From NCBI RefSeq assembly GCF_003185655.1, contig NZ_QHJQ01000004.1:124001-188000 (forward strand): DNA of 64,000 nt, in the 5' to 3' direction. The stretch is from Coraliomargarita sinensis (GTDB taxonomy: Bacteria > Verrucomicrobiota > Verrucomicrobiia > Opitutales > Coraliomargaritaceae). Under the pieces are notes generated by a model. It saw only the letters and a program-made list of their open reading frames with translations. It was not told the origin of the DNA and did no database searches. The position numbers and the translations under genes were made by a program. Within the stretch, counting starts at the first letter, position 1; every line of letters starts with the position of its first letter. Below are positions 44,488 to 53,013 of this stretch, piece after piece.

Positions 44488-45006
44488 TTACTTTTTTAGT
44501 TCCTCCAGTTTGCCTGTCGCTCTCGACGCCTCGGCAATCGTCTGCTCGCTGAATTCAAGTAGCCCGCATTTGCCGGACTTGAAGGTCTCGTAGCGTTTCA
44601 ATAGTTCGCTCGTCTCTTCGATCCACAGAGATTCGCGTCCGGTTAGTTGCAGATACTCACCCGCCTTGATATAGCACTCGGCATAATGGTCGTAGGTCTT
44701 CGCGATGTAGCATTTAGCAGTGCGCTCCTTTAGGCTCTGCTTGAATTCTTCTATGCTTTGCTTGGAGTTACGCTGAATGATATTAAAGATCTCCAGCCAA
44801 ATGGGCCCGAGGGCTTTGATTGATTCGTGCACCGTTTCCCTCAGTTCAGTTTCGATCTCCCCTAGCACTGTTTGTGCCTGGAGGATTTCGGCCTCCAGTT
44901 CGTCGGAAGGCGTGTGCTCCCTGGCTCCGCGAAGTTCGGAGAGACGTTGTAGCGCGTCCGTAAAGGACTCATTGAGTGCCTGCAGCTTTTTCTCGATTGC
45001 TTTCAT
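44488..45006 (-). CDS. Hypothetical coiled-coil protein
   Basis: I do not recognise this 172-residue protein. It is almost entirely helical, with an N-terminal coiled coil (KKLQALNESFTDALQRLSEL) and a second helical part with YIAKTYDHYAECYIKAGEYL. It overlaps the upstream 211-aa gene by 4 bp in the early-type operon of the Mu-like element. Confidence 0.6.
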   Translation of the reverse strand: MKAIEKKLQALNESFTDALQRLSELRGAREHTPSDELEAEILQAQTVLGEIETELRETVHESIKALGPIWLEIFNIIQRNSKQSIEEFKQSLKERTAKCYIAKTYDHYAECYIKAGEYLQLTGRESLWIEETSELLKRYETFKSGKCGLLEFSEQTIAEASRATGKLEELKK

Positions 45007-45638
45007 GCTTCGTGGGGGGCGATTGTTTCTTTGCAGTATCTGGAGTCTTTCAGGTCGAGCCGCGCGCAGACGCTACGCTTCAGACGTGCCGAGCGGCGTT
45101 CGATTTCGCGTTTCGCCCTGTGGATGGATTGAATCTGGGCGAGTTCTTCACTCGTGAATCGATGCCCGGTCAGGCTGTTGAGGTTGACCGGGAAAGCTTT
45201 CGTCTCATCCGCTTGAAGCTTGTCGCGAAGTCTGCCGATGCCTGGTATCGCCAGTCCGGAAGCCCATTCTTCCTCGATGTCGGCAAACGCATCTACGTTG
45301 CGCTGAAACTCCAGAAGCTTCGAGAGCAGGTAGGGAACGACTTCGTCTTTGGCCCGCTGCTTTGGGTTCCGGTAGCGCGGATACAGCTTTGCGAATTGCG
45401 GCCCCCTGCGCCAACCGGAATAGTGCCGATACAGCGTGCTTACACTTGGAGTGTAGGAGCGGCCGCCTCCCAGGTCTAAAGGTTTTTTCTTCAACCGCTT
45501 TGAAACGAGCTTACAGGCCGCACCGATTGTCTTTGGTTTTTTGCCCGTTAGATGTTTCTGGATCTCTCGCATCAGGCGTTCCAGATGCTGCTCTTTTCGT
45601 CTCATCCAGTGGCACTTCTTGTATGGTCGTGTTGGCAT
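45003..45638 (-). CDS. Hypothetical basic protein
   Basis: This is an unrecognised, strongly basic protein of 211 aa. The segment TPSVSTLYRHYSGWRRGPQF resembles a recognition helix, so DNA binding is possible. The C-terminal part is a charged helix rich in Arg and Lys (RAKREIERRSARLKRSV). It lies in the Mu-like early operon and overlaps the next gene by 4 bp. Confidence 0.6.
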   Translation of the reverse strand: MPTRPYKKCHWMRRKEQHLERLMREIQKHLTGKKPKTIGAACKLVSKRLKKKPLDLGGGRSYTPSVSTLYRHYSGWRRGPQFAKLYPRYRNPKQRAKDEVVPYLLSKLLEFQRNVDAFADIEEEWASGLAIPGIGRLRDKLQADETKAFPVNLNSLTGHRFTSEELAQIQSIHRAKREIERRSARLKRSVCARLDLKDSRYCKETIAPHEA

Positions 45639-45656
45639 AGTTTTAGCGGGTTGATT

Positions 45657-46091
45657 CTATTTTTCGCGGTTATTGGCACCTTCGGAGCGCTGCCTGGTTG
45701 CAGGACCCTTTTGCAATTCGACGGAATCCTTTTGCAAAATCGCTTTCGAGCCGCGCGCGGCTCTAGGGTCGCTTTTGGCGGTGCAGGCATTTGTAGGCGA
45801 TTTTAGCGCTTCGGTTGAAGGGTCGCTCAGTAAATGTAAAGCCCGCTCATTCGGCTTGCCTTCGGCCTGGCCGCGAAGAGTCAGAATTTCGCGGTAGAGT
45901 TCTCGGGCCGGGTCGGAGCACTCGGCGATGACGCGGCGCACATCCGTATCGGCGTAAAAAGGTTCGAGCCGGGCTTCCAGTTCCAGGACCAGCTTCACGT
46001 ATTCGGCCTCGGCCAGTTCGAGCTTTCGCGCGGCATCACCGATGCCCTGCCGCGGTCGCTCCTCGCGTTTGCCTGTGCTTGTCTTTTCCAT
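45657..46091 (-). CDS. Hypothetical protein of Mu-like element
   Basis: The ATG at 46091 gives 144 aa. Residues about 15-70 form a charged helix pair (ARKLELAEAEYVKLVLELEA). The last 60 residues are low in hydrophobic content and look disordered. No family is recognised. It lies 5 bp after the winged-helix gene. Confidence 0.5.
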   Translation of the reverse strand: MEKTSTGKREERPRQGIGDAARKLELAEAEYVKLVLELEARLEPFYADTDVRRVIAECSDPARELYREILTLRGQAEGKPNERALHLLSDPSTEALKSPTNACTAKSDPRAARGSKAILQKDSVELQKGPATRQRSEGANNREK

Positions 46092-46096
46092 GCTGC

Positions 46097-46501
46097 TCAA
46101 AAGATCTCAGTAAAGAGCCAGACGAAGAAGGCCCATGCCGCTCTCATCGACTTGGCGATGGCCTTCAGGACGGCGCTTCTTTCGGTGGGTTTCGAAGTGA
46201 CCGGCGTCGCTTCGCTGGTGCAGGTTGCCTCGACGGTGCGCTTGTTGGACTCAAGATAGTCGGTTCCTTTCTCGCTGATCGTGTAGCGATTTAGCGAAGG
46301 TTTTAAGGTCTCACGGATGCTGCGTATCAGCCCTCGATCTTCCAGGTATCCGAGGTGTTTTTCGATCTCGCCATGACCAATGCATTCGGCATCGATTCGT
46401 GTTTGGATCGTTTCCGAATAGAAGCCCGTTTCCGGGCCGTTCCGGAGCATCCGGAGGATCGATTCCCGAATCTGTAACGATTGATGCGCTGTAGTTGTCA
46501 T
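46097..46501 (-). CDS. Winged-helix protein with C-terminal hydrophobic tail
   Basis: This protein of 134 aa has a winged helix-turn-helix (ESILRMLRNGPETGFYSETI, then IEKHLGYLEDRGLIRSIRET and a YTISEKGTDYL wing). The C-terminus ends in a short hydrophobic stretch (AAWAFFVWLFTEIF), which might tether it to the membrane. It is first in the block after a 116-bp gap, and may be a regulator of the transposition genes behind it. Confidence 0.6.
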   Translation of the reverse strand: MTTTAHQSLQIRESILRMLRNGPETGFYSETIQTRIDAECIGHGEIEKHLGYLEDRGLIRSIRETLKPSLNRYTISEKGTDYLESNKRTVEATCTSEATPVTSKPTERSAVLKAIAKSMRAAWAFFVWLFTEIF

Positions 46502-46617
46502 CCGTAAATTTAGGGCAAGAGGTGCCCCGAAAGAGGAGTAGAACTCATGATTTTAAACCATCTCCTCCCACGGGGCAGGTTCTTGTCTTGGCCATCGATA
46601 GCACCCAATGGTCAAAT
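46502..46617. promoter_or_regulatory. Operon gap with imperfect inverted repeat
   Basis: This is the largest gap inside the Mu-like operon. An imperfect inverted repeat has arms near 46515-46537 and 46562-46588, each containing TGCCCCG then GAGGAG. It separates the tail-type module from the transposition module and could be a terminator, an antitermination site or a regulatory site. Confidence 0.45.
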
Positions 46618-47187
46618 TCAGGCGCTCTTCTTCGCCTCCTTGGTTAGCTCTTTGTGCAGTTCGAGCACGCGGTTGATTTCTTCATCTACGGCATCAAGAT
46701 CTGAGGGGCTGAGGTGACTATCCTCTGCCAGGATTTCGAGACGGAGCCTGCTATTAGGGTAGATACTCTCTTTGTAAATTTTTGTCTCTCTATAGTGGCG
46801 GCGCTCTGCGCCGTTAACACCTTGAACAGCCTCCTCACCCATCGTATCGACGAGGATCTGCCGGATTCTGGGATTCAGGATTTCCTCAATCTCGGAATAG
46901 TAGGGCTGGAGCGCTTCGCGTGCGCGCCTCATGGCACGGTGGACCCGAAAGCGCAGTTCACCCTTTTCCTTTTTGGCAATTTCCAGAGCGACCGGGGCCA
47001 GCTCGATGCGGGTTCGGTTCCGGGTCAATTGATCGACCTTTTCCAGATCGTTAAATGCTCCCGACTGCAGGATAGAGAAGTTCTGCTCTTTTAGATTCTG
47101 CACTGTTTCTTCGATCTCTTCGATTTTCTCATCAATCGCGACAGCATCGCAGCGTATTTCTTCGTTATCGTTGAGTAGATTTTTCAT
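46618..47187 (-). CDS. Hypothetical charged helical protein
   Basis: This protein of 189 aa is predicted mostly helical, starting with an acidic coiled coil (DEKIEEIEETVQNLKEQNF) and ending with VDEEINRVLELHKELTKEAK. It follows the tape-measure gene after 39 bp. I do not recognise it; a tail or head-related role is possible from position only. Confidence 0.55.
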   Translation of the reverse strand: MKNLLNDNEEIRCDAVAIDEKIEEIEETVQNLKEQNFSILQSGAFNDLEKVDQLTRNRTRIELAPVALEIAKKEKGELRFRVHRAMRRAREALQPYYSEIEEILNPRIRQILVDTMGEEAVQGVNGAERRHYRETKIYKESIYPNSRLRLEILAEDSHLSPSDLDAVDEEINRVLELHKELTKEAKKSA

Positions 47188-47226
47188 TGTGTCTTTTCAT
47201 TGGTGGTTGGTTTGTGGTGAAAGTGT

Positions 47227-49305
47227 TCAGTTGCGCAGTTGCTCGATCTGTGAAGCCAGGTTGCTGATTTGGGTAGCAAAGCTTTGTATCGCAGCATTAT
47301 TGGCCTGCTGCATATCGCGAATCGCTTCCATTGCAGGTGACAGGTCGATGATGCCTGAGCGGATGGCTTGGCTGAGTTGGTCGACATTCGCCGTGCCCGG
47401 TTGCCCCGCTGGCACTGTTGGTGACGGCTGTTGCTGCGGTTGAGACTCTGGGCCACTAGGGGCCGGATCACCAACGCGGCCGAACTCATCGCTTGTGCCG
47501 ATCACACGACCGTTCTCGATAAAGCGCTGCTTACGCTCGCCACCGGTACCGATAAAGTCTTCCGCCCGCACGCCCTCACGCAGTTTGCGCGTATTCTCCT
47601 CCTGGGCTTGTCCGATCTCCCGGACCGTGTTTAGGCGTTCGCGGGAGGATGAGGCCGCTGCGGCCTCTGCAGCCGCACGTTCCCTGGCCATGCGGGTGGC
47701 CTCTTCATCGGTAAATTCGGCCGCCTTAAACTGGTTGATAAGTTGCTGCTCTCGCTTTTGCTGCTCCAGTTGTTTGACGAGATCTTCATTGTCCGCCTTC
47801 TTCGCGCGGAGGATGTCCATCTCGATCTCGTGCATCTTCACGATGCGTTCCTGGCGCTCTATTTGCGAGAGTGTTAGGCCCACGCCTTCGAGCATCAGCT
47901 CGACCTGAAGTTCCGTCTTTTCATTCAGCTCATCCTGTGCGGTGATTCGCTCCTGATTGACGGTGAGCACCTGATCAAGAGATCCAAGCAGGCGGTCGAT
48001 ATGCCCGACATGCTGGTCGAATAGCGCAGCGGCCTCCTCATTACCCTTAAGCAGTTCGGCCTGGTATTCCTGGACGTAGACTTTGCGCTGCTGCACTGCG
48101 CGGTTCCACAGCTGCTCTTTGTCGGCTACCGTTTCGATCTCTTTTGCGATATCGACCAAGCGGGATCTCTGGCGTTCCAGCTCAGCGCCTATGCCCGTGC
48201 CGCCATCCGTTAGTGTGTTGTAAAATTCCGCGATCTTATCCGATGCTCCAGTGGCATCGTCGATCAGTGTGCCCAGTGCGTAGCTGGCTGCACCTGCTGC
48301 GCTCACCAGACCACCCTTGCCAAGCGCTAGAGCCAGCCTTGGTGCAAGCTTATGGAGCGCTCCAAGCCCTTTAAGGGCTGGTCCTGTAGCCGCTGCCAGA
48401 GCCAGTAAACCGAGGCCCGCATTCCGGCTGGAGGGCTCCAGCTCGATCAGAAACTTAGTCAGGTCTACCCCGGTTTCAAGCAGCTCGCCCACCGCATCGC
48501 CCATGGCTTCCAGATCGGAACTATCCATGCTTTCCAACGCTGCGGAAAGGCTGAGCGCACCTTCGGAAAGCGCATCGAATGCGGGCTCGGAGATCCTGCC
48601 CGCGATCTTGTCCAGCAGGTCCTGAAAGTTCGAAAGGCGGGTCGTCGTATTGTCGGCCGCCTCGGCCATGCCGCCGAGTTGTTCGACCAGGAAGCCGTAG
48701 AGGTTGCCCTGTTCGCGGGCCGTCCGGATCTGCTCGTTTGTCACCTCCAGCACCTTCGCTAATGAAGCGTCCAGAGTGATGTTCCCCGTTACCAGGGCGC
48801 GGCCTTCCTGCACGAGCTGCCGCTGATCCAGCCCGAGGCGGCTCATCGCCTGGGAGAGGCGCACGGTCAAATCAATCGTTTCTTCCAGCGAGAGCCCGGC
48901 ACCAAGCGCCGGACCCGCCAAAGCGGTAAAGCCCTGGGCGAGATCCTGAATCGTGCCCGGTGCCGTTTCCGCCTGGCGTTTCAATTCCTCCACGCCACGG
49001 GCCGCGCCGGCCAGTTGCTTCTCGGCCGTATCGAACTCGGCACCGCCGAATTTACTCAATATGGCCGCCACGGCCGTTTCGGTATCCTCCAGAGTCTTGT
49101 TAAACTCGATCCCGCGCTTGATCAGCGAGCCGAAAGCAAGGCTACCGACACCCACAAGCGGGGCTGTCAGGTAGAGCGACATTTTATTGCCCACCGATTC
49201 CGCCCGCCTAGCCAGGCCCTGCAAATCAGTTCCGATTTGCTCCACGCCGGAGCTATCACCCTCGGTGAGTATCCGGATCAGGACATCTCTGGAAGAACGC
49301 GCCAT
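47227..49305 (-). CDS. Phage tail tape-measure protein
   Basis: This protein of 692 aa starts with the family's DVLIRILTEGDSSGVEQIG segment and contains LARRAESVGNKMSLYLTAPLVGVG, a hallmark of tape-measure proteins. Hydrophobic Ala/Gly-rich segments (LGLLALAAATGPALKGLGAL) and long coiled-coil stretches (460-580) follow. The C-terminus is Gln/Pro-rich and then helical. In siphophages and myophages this protein sets tail length. It abuts two chaperone-like genes upstream but no other tail genes. It is short for the family. Confidence 0.85.
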   Translation of the reverse strand: MARSSRDVLIRILTEGDSSGVEQIGTDLQGLARRAESVGNKMSLYLTAPLVGVGSLAFGSLIKRGIEFNKTLEDTETAVAAILSKFGGAEFDTAEKQLAGAARGVEELKRQAETAPGTIQDLAQGFTALAGPALGAGLSLEETIDLTVRLSQAMSRLGLDQRQLVQEGRALVTGNITLDASLAKVLEVTNEQIRTAREQGNLYGFLVEQLGGMAEAADNTTTRLSNFQDLLDKIAGRISEPAFDALSEGALSLSAALESMDSSDLEAMGDAVGELLETGVDLTKFLIELEPSSRNAGLGLLALAAATGPALKGLGALHKLAPRLALALGKGGLVSAAGAASYALGTLIDDATGASDKIAEFYNTLTDGGTGIGAELERQRSRLVDIAKEIETVADKEQLWNRAVQQRKVYVQEYQAELLKGNEEAAALFDQHVGHIDRLLGSLDQVLTVNQERITAQDELNEKTELQVELMLEGVGLTLSQIERQERIVKMHEIEMDILRAKKADNEDLVKQLEQQKREQQLINQFKAAEFTDEEATRMARERAAAEAAAASSSRERLNTVREIGQAQEENTRKLREGVRAEDFIGTGGERKQRFIENGRVIGTSDEFGRVGDPAPSGPESQPQQQPSPTVPAGQPGTANVDQLSQAIRSGIIDLSPAMEAIRDMQQANNAAIQSFATQISNLASQIEQLRN

Positions 49306-49623
49306 TTAGGAGTTTTCTTTCTTCGATTGCTTTCCAAACCACCCGGCATTTACGGCCGCCTGAAGTACCGCTTCATAGCGTTCGTCCTGCTCGGTCAGTT
49401 CGTCCACCAGCATGTCGGCCGAGGGGTAAGTTTTACGGCCTTGTTCGTCCAGGGCGGCCCAGATGAGGATGATCGTTTGAAAGTAGTCCTGCCCTGGAAT
49501 AGTAAGCAGCGCGTTCAAGTTTCCGCCCATCTGTCCGTAGCGGTAACGTGCGTGACGGTCGAAGCATAGCTCGGCTTTTTTGCCCGCTAAGGTGATAATT
49601 GCTGTGTTTTGTTTCTGGTCCAT
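49306..49623 (-). CDS. Tail assembly chaperone-like protein
   Basis: This protein of 105 aa is a paralogue of the 152-aa protein upstream. Both share a hydrophobic start, LCFDxxA near residue 20 and a QxxxLIWAA motif in the middle. Its position immediately upstream of the tape-measure gene, with no intergenic base, is that of the gpG-type chaperones. The family call rests on position and composition. Confidence 0.6.
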   Translation of the reverse strand: MDQKQNTAIITLAGKKAELCFDRHARYRYGQMGGNLNALLTIPGQDYFQTIILIWAALDEQGRKTYPSADMLVDELTEQDERYEAVLQAAVNAGWFGKQSKKENS

Positions 49624-49646
49624 TTTTTTCTAATCTTTTAGTTCTG

Positions 49647-50105
49647 CTATAAGCCCCACTTGCTGATTATTCCCGGCTCTGCTTGTCGCTTGAAACGTGT
49701 CGGTTTTGGAAGAGGGCGACTTGGCTGAATAGGTTTGTCTTTCGGGCTTCCCGACTTTTCTACGGCGGGTTCCGCTTCGTTGCTGCCGGATACCGAATCC
49801 GAAACGAAGGCCAGCAGCGCGCCCGTTCTTACAAGGTCACCCACTGTTTTACGGATCGCCTGCAGGTCCGTATATCCCAAGTGGAAAGAAAGCTTCTGCG
49901 GTCGATCAAAAGCCGCCCTGGCCTCATCGTTCATCGCAGCCCAGATCAGCGTCTGCGCCTGCATTGAATCGTGTTGGTTTGAAGTTAGGCGAGCATAGTC
50001 CCCATCGTTTTCTTGGAAGCGCTTCCATGCCGCAGCATCGAAGCAGAGCGAATACATTCCCCCTCTCAAGATGATTTGATGACTATGCTCGCTTTCGTTT
50101 TCCAT
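49647..50105 (-). CDS. Tail assembly chaperone-like protein, longer paralogue
   Basis: The ATG at 50105 gives 152 aa. The first 100 residues match the downstream 105-aa protein (YSLCFDAAAWKRFQ and QTLIWAAMNDEAR), followed by a Ser/Pro/Lys-rich tail (EKSGSPKDKPIQPSRPLP). Tail chaperones usually come as a short form and a frameshifted longer form. Here there are two separate genes instead. Confidence 0.55.
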   Translation of the reverse strand: MENESEHSHQIILRGGMYSLCFDAAAWKRFQENDGDYARLTSNQHDSMQAQTLIWAAMNDEARAAFDRPQKLSFHLGYTDLQAIRKTVGDLVRTGALLAFVSDSVSGSNEAEPAVEKSGSPKDKPIQPSRPLPKPTRFKRQAEPGIISKWGL

Positions 50106-50110
50106 AACTA

Positions 50111-50677
50111 TCAATCAGCTTTAGAATAGGCCCGCGCGGTCATCACTTCTGTGACAGCATGCGGTGAAATGCCGTCGAAATCGCCGTGCTGAATCGCAGT
50201 TGTCAGGGACTCAAATTCCCGGATGAAACGAGCGCTAGCCTGGCAGATAAAGACCTCAGCCTGGCATTTCCGCGAAAGCGCATCCTCGGTCAGTTCTGGC
50301 ATCGGCGGAAGAATGTCGCTAACGCCCCTCAGGGAATCTTCGATTCCTTCCATAACCAGCGCAAACTGGTGAAGGGGACAGTCGCGAAGCGACGAAAGCG
50401 CAACCTCGATCAGGTGCAGCCCTTCCGGAAGTGCTCCCAACAGGTGCATAGGCACAAATTCAGCCGTGTATTTGGAGATTTCGGCTTTCAAGGCCTCACC
50501 CTCCTCAAGCAAAGCCGCACTACGGCCTTTGATTTCAGGTTTTTCGGTGATAGCAGTGGTTGAAAGCAGTGCCTTCAAGTAGCAGTCGAGCGGCTTGCCC
50601 CGTGCCTCATTCAAGGCGAAGTAAAGCAGCGCGCTAGAGCCGCATTTCGGAGCCGTATATTCTTTGGGTGTATTCAT
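50111..50677 (-). CDS. Hypothetical protein of Mu-like element
   Basis: I do not recognise this 188-residue protein. It is helical, with no signal peptide, and has cysteines at CPLHQFAL and KCQAEVFICQA. It is 5 bp upstream of the longer chaperone-like gene. By position it could be a tail protein. Confidence 0.5.
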   Translation of the reverse strand: MNTPKEYTAPKCGSSALLYFALNEARGKPLDCYLKALLSTTAITEKPEIKGRSAALLEEGEALKAEISKYTAEFVPMHLLGALPEGLHLIEVALSSLRDCPLHQFALVMEGIEDSLRGVSDILPPMPELTEDALSRKCQAEVFICQASARFIREFESLTTAIQHGDFDGISPHAVTEVMTARAYSKAD

Positions 50678-50801
50678 GTTTGTTTCTAGGGTTACTTTAG
50701 ATGCAGCTCACGAATGAGCCGGAGAAAATGTCCCCTGCCGGGGTGTTTACTGGAGGGGCAACCCAGACACGGCGCATGAAAAAAACCTACTTTTTCAGTC
50801 A

Positions 50802-51050
50802 TCACGAACGGCCCCCCTTTCCCTTGCGAAGACCCTCTAAGTAGCGGTCCACAGGCGACTCCGACCAGATCGGCACGCCCAATCTAAATTCAATTTTCTC
50901 ATTTAAAGCGGATGAGAACCCTGGGGCACCATTCAGTAGCTTGTTTATAGCGCTAACACTTTTGCCAGTAGCTTCTGCGAGCTCCGCTCTGCTGATTTTC
51001 AGCAGGGCTTGAGCCATTTTCGGTTTTTCTGATAAAGCTGTCGAGGGCAT
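50802..51050 (-). CDS. Small HTH protein, Cro/Ner-like
   Basis: This protein of 82 aa has an XRE-type helix-turn-helix (LKISRAELAEATGKSVSAINKLLNG, residues 16-40). It is transcribed divergently from the long repressor across an inverted-repeat operator, the arrangement of ner and c in Mu. It is probably an early regulator that switches the operon on or off. Confidence 0.72.
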   Translation of the reverse strand: MPSTALSEKPKMAQALLKISRAELAEATGKSVSAINKLLNGAPGFSSALNEKIEFRLGVPIWSESPVDRYLEGLRKGKGGRS

Positions 51051-51060
51051 TACACAATAA

Positions 51061-51112
51061 GTGAATTCACAAAATGGGAATTAAGTCAACTAGACATTTC
51101 CCATTTTGTGAA
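51061..51112. promoter_or_regulatory. Operator: 15-bp perfect inverted repeat between divergent regulators
   Basis: TTCACAAAATGGGAA at 51066-51080 is perfectly complementary to 51098-51112, with a 17-bp spacer. A further 10-bp palindrome GTGAATTCAC lies at 51061-51070, sharing the TTCAC half site. The 75-bp gap between the repressor and the Ner-like gene must hold both promoters. Confidence 0.8.
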
Positions 51113-51125
51113 ATAATACGTAACA

Positions 51126-51737
51126 ATGCCTAAGAAAGGTAAAACAGTGGTAGTCCAGTTGCCTGATCGAGAGGAAGCGATTTGTCAGCGCTTCAGAGAG
51201 ATTAGGAAGTATAAACAGTGGACTCAAACTGAGTTTGCGAAAGAGCTAGGCATATCAAGAGATAGAGTAGCTAGCTACGAATACGCAAGGGCACCCGTGA
51301 AGTATTACCTCGGGATGATTGCCTGCATGCGAGCGGATGTCAGCCCGCGATGGCTGGCTGACGGTAGTCAGCCAATGTTTGGGTATTATGACAGCCCTGA
51401 TGAGCCAAAAGAAGAAAGATATGCCCACCTTCCATTCAGCCAAGTATATGACAAATTTTTGAGCGCCACCTTTAGCGACACTTCAGAAGATGCTATTCGC
51501 TCTCTTTTAAGCCAAACAGATCTACGAAATGCGGCACACTTGCTAGCTGAGTCATGGGCTAATGTCTTAGAGAATTTAGGAGCTGATGACGCCGAGGATC
51601 TTTTACTGGATTTCGCCGTTCACGCGGCCTCAATGATTGGCTGCTATCAGAGCGACAAACAGATTTACAAAAGCTGGAAAGCTGAGTATGAAAAACTTCT
51701 CTCAAGTCAGCAGGAACAGTCAGACATCCAGATTTAG
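51126..51737 (+). CDS. Phage-type repressor with XRE HTH
   Basis: This protein of 203 aa has an XRE helix-turn-helix in residues 20-60 (QWTQTEFAKELGISRDRVAS), followed by WLADGSQPMFG, typical of phage repressors. The C-terminal half is acidic and helical and lacks a recognisable LexA-type protease dyad. It probably holds the Mu-like element dormant by binding the adjacent inverted repeat. Two membrane-protein genes follow within 8 and 2 bp. Confidence 0.8.
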   Translation: MPKKGKTVVVQLPDREEAICQRFREIRKYKQWTQTEFAKELGISRDRVASYEYARAPVKYYLGMIACMRADVSPRWLADGSQPMFGYYDSPDEPKEERYAHLPFSQVYDKFLSATFSDTSEDAIRSLLSQTDLRNAAHLLAESWANVLENLGADDAEDLLLDFAVHAASMIGCYQSDKQIYKSWKAEYEKLLSSQQEQSDIQI

Positions 51738-51745
51738 CATAACAC

Positions 51746-52087
51746 ATGATTAGTCAGCTTCAGCGCATTAAAGATTCGGGCTGCATGCGCGTTAAAGTTC
51801 TCGGCCCAGGCGAGGGAAACTATTGCTGCGCGGCTTGCTCGCTCCTGGTAGACCGTGAGTTCTCTGTCGATAACGCGCCCGAGCTGCCGCCCTCCGACTG
51901 CAAGTGCGACGGTGGCAGCAAGATCATGTATATAGCCGTGGAGGAGCCAAAAGAGCAGACGTCCCAGGCTGCCCTGTCCGAAAAAACCAAGGACGCTGGC
52001 GACAAGATGCAGGCTCTCGGCTGTGCCCTCACGATCTTTGTCACAATCCCCATCCTTATTCTGTTCTTACTCCTCTTCGTCTTTTGA
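51746..52087 (+). CDS. Small Cys-rich protein with C-terminal membrane anchor
   Basis: This protein of 113 aa has four or more Cys residues in its first half (YCCAACSLLVD, CKCDGG), which may bind zinc, a short acidic linker and a C-terminal transmembrane helix (CALTIFVTIPILILFLLLFVF). It has no signal peptide, so it is likely tail-anchored. It sits 8 bp after the repressor and should be expressed in the dormant state. Function unknown. Confidence 0.65.
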   Translation: MISQLQRIKDSGCMRVKVLGPGEGNYCCAACSLLVDREFSVDNAPELPPSDCKCDGGSKIMYIAVEEPKEQTSQAALSEKTKDAGDKMQALGCALTIFVTIPILILFLLLFVF

Positions 52088-52089
52088 GC

Positions 52090-52509
52090 ATGTCCTGGCA
52101 AACTGTAGTAACTCACGGTGGCACTTTACTAGTTGGAATCTTTATCGGTGCCGCTGGAGCTTACTATGCCGAACTATTCACAGATCGGAGAAGGCAGAAA
52201 GAGGCAGGGACTTCAGAGGAAGAACGGTTCAGGGGAATTGCAGCGAAAATGCCAGACCTACTAGGCGAGATGAAAGAAGATCTCTCCAAGCCAGGTCTGG
52301 AACTAGCCCGGAAATTTTACTTTCTTCCGAACCCGGTCGCAATTTGGCCTGCTGAAGATGTCCGCCTTCACTATACCGGAACCAAGGAGAATGATTATAG
52401 CCACAAAATCGCCATCTTGGAGAGTGAGGGCTACATTATCGACGTATCAGATAGCAATTTGGATAAATACCAGATGACAGAGGGATTCGTTGAACTACTC
52501 ATGAATTAG
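52090..52509 (+). CDS. Small protein with N-terminal membrane anchor
   Basis: The ATG at 52090 gives 139 aa. A hydrophobic helix (TLLVGIFIGAAGAYYAELF) lies at residues 11-30. The rest is a soluble alpha/beta domain ending in IAILESEGYIIDVSD and YQMTEGFVELLM, which looks like a small winged-helix-like fold. It follows the Cys-rich membrane protein after 2 bp. It is a candidate superinfection-exclusion or other prophage-expressed protein; no family is recognised. Confidence 0.6.
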   Translation: MSWQTVVTHGGTLLVGIFIGAAGAYYAELFTDRRRQKEAGTSEEERFRGIAAKMPDLLGEMKEDLSKPGLELARKFYFLPNPVAIWPAEDVRLHYTGTKENDYSHKIAILESEGYIIDVSDSNLDKYQMTEGFVELLMN

Positions 52510-52927
<418 letters not shown>

Positions 52928-52979
52928 CTTTGCCCTATAAGGACTTATGACTGATTTACCATGGCCGATATTTGCGACT

Positions 52980-53000
52980 TGTAACCCAGTGTTGTAACCC
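52980..53000. repeat. Arm-type integrase sites (TGTAACCC pair)
   Basis: Two copies of TGTAACCC lie at 52980-52987 and 52993-53000, 13 bp apart, about 55 bp from the left junction and just before the integrase start. Similar copies occur at 60197, 60303 and (outside the right junction) 60610, with AGTAACCC at 60291. They are probably arm-binding sites. Confidence 0.6.
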
Positions 53001-53013
53001 AATACTTCAGAGC

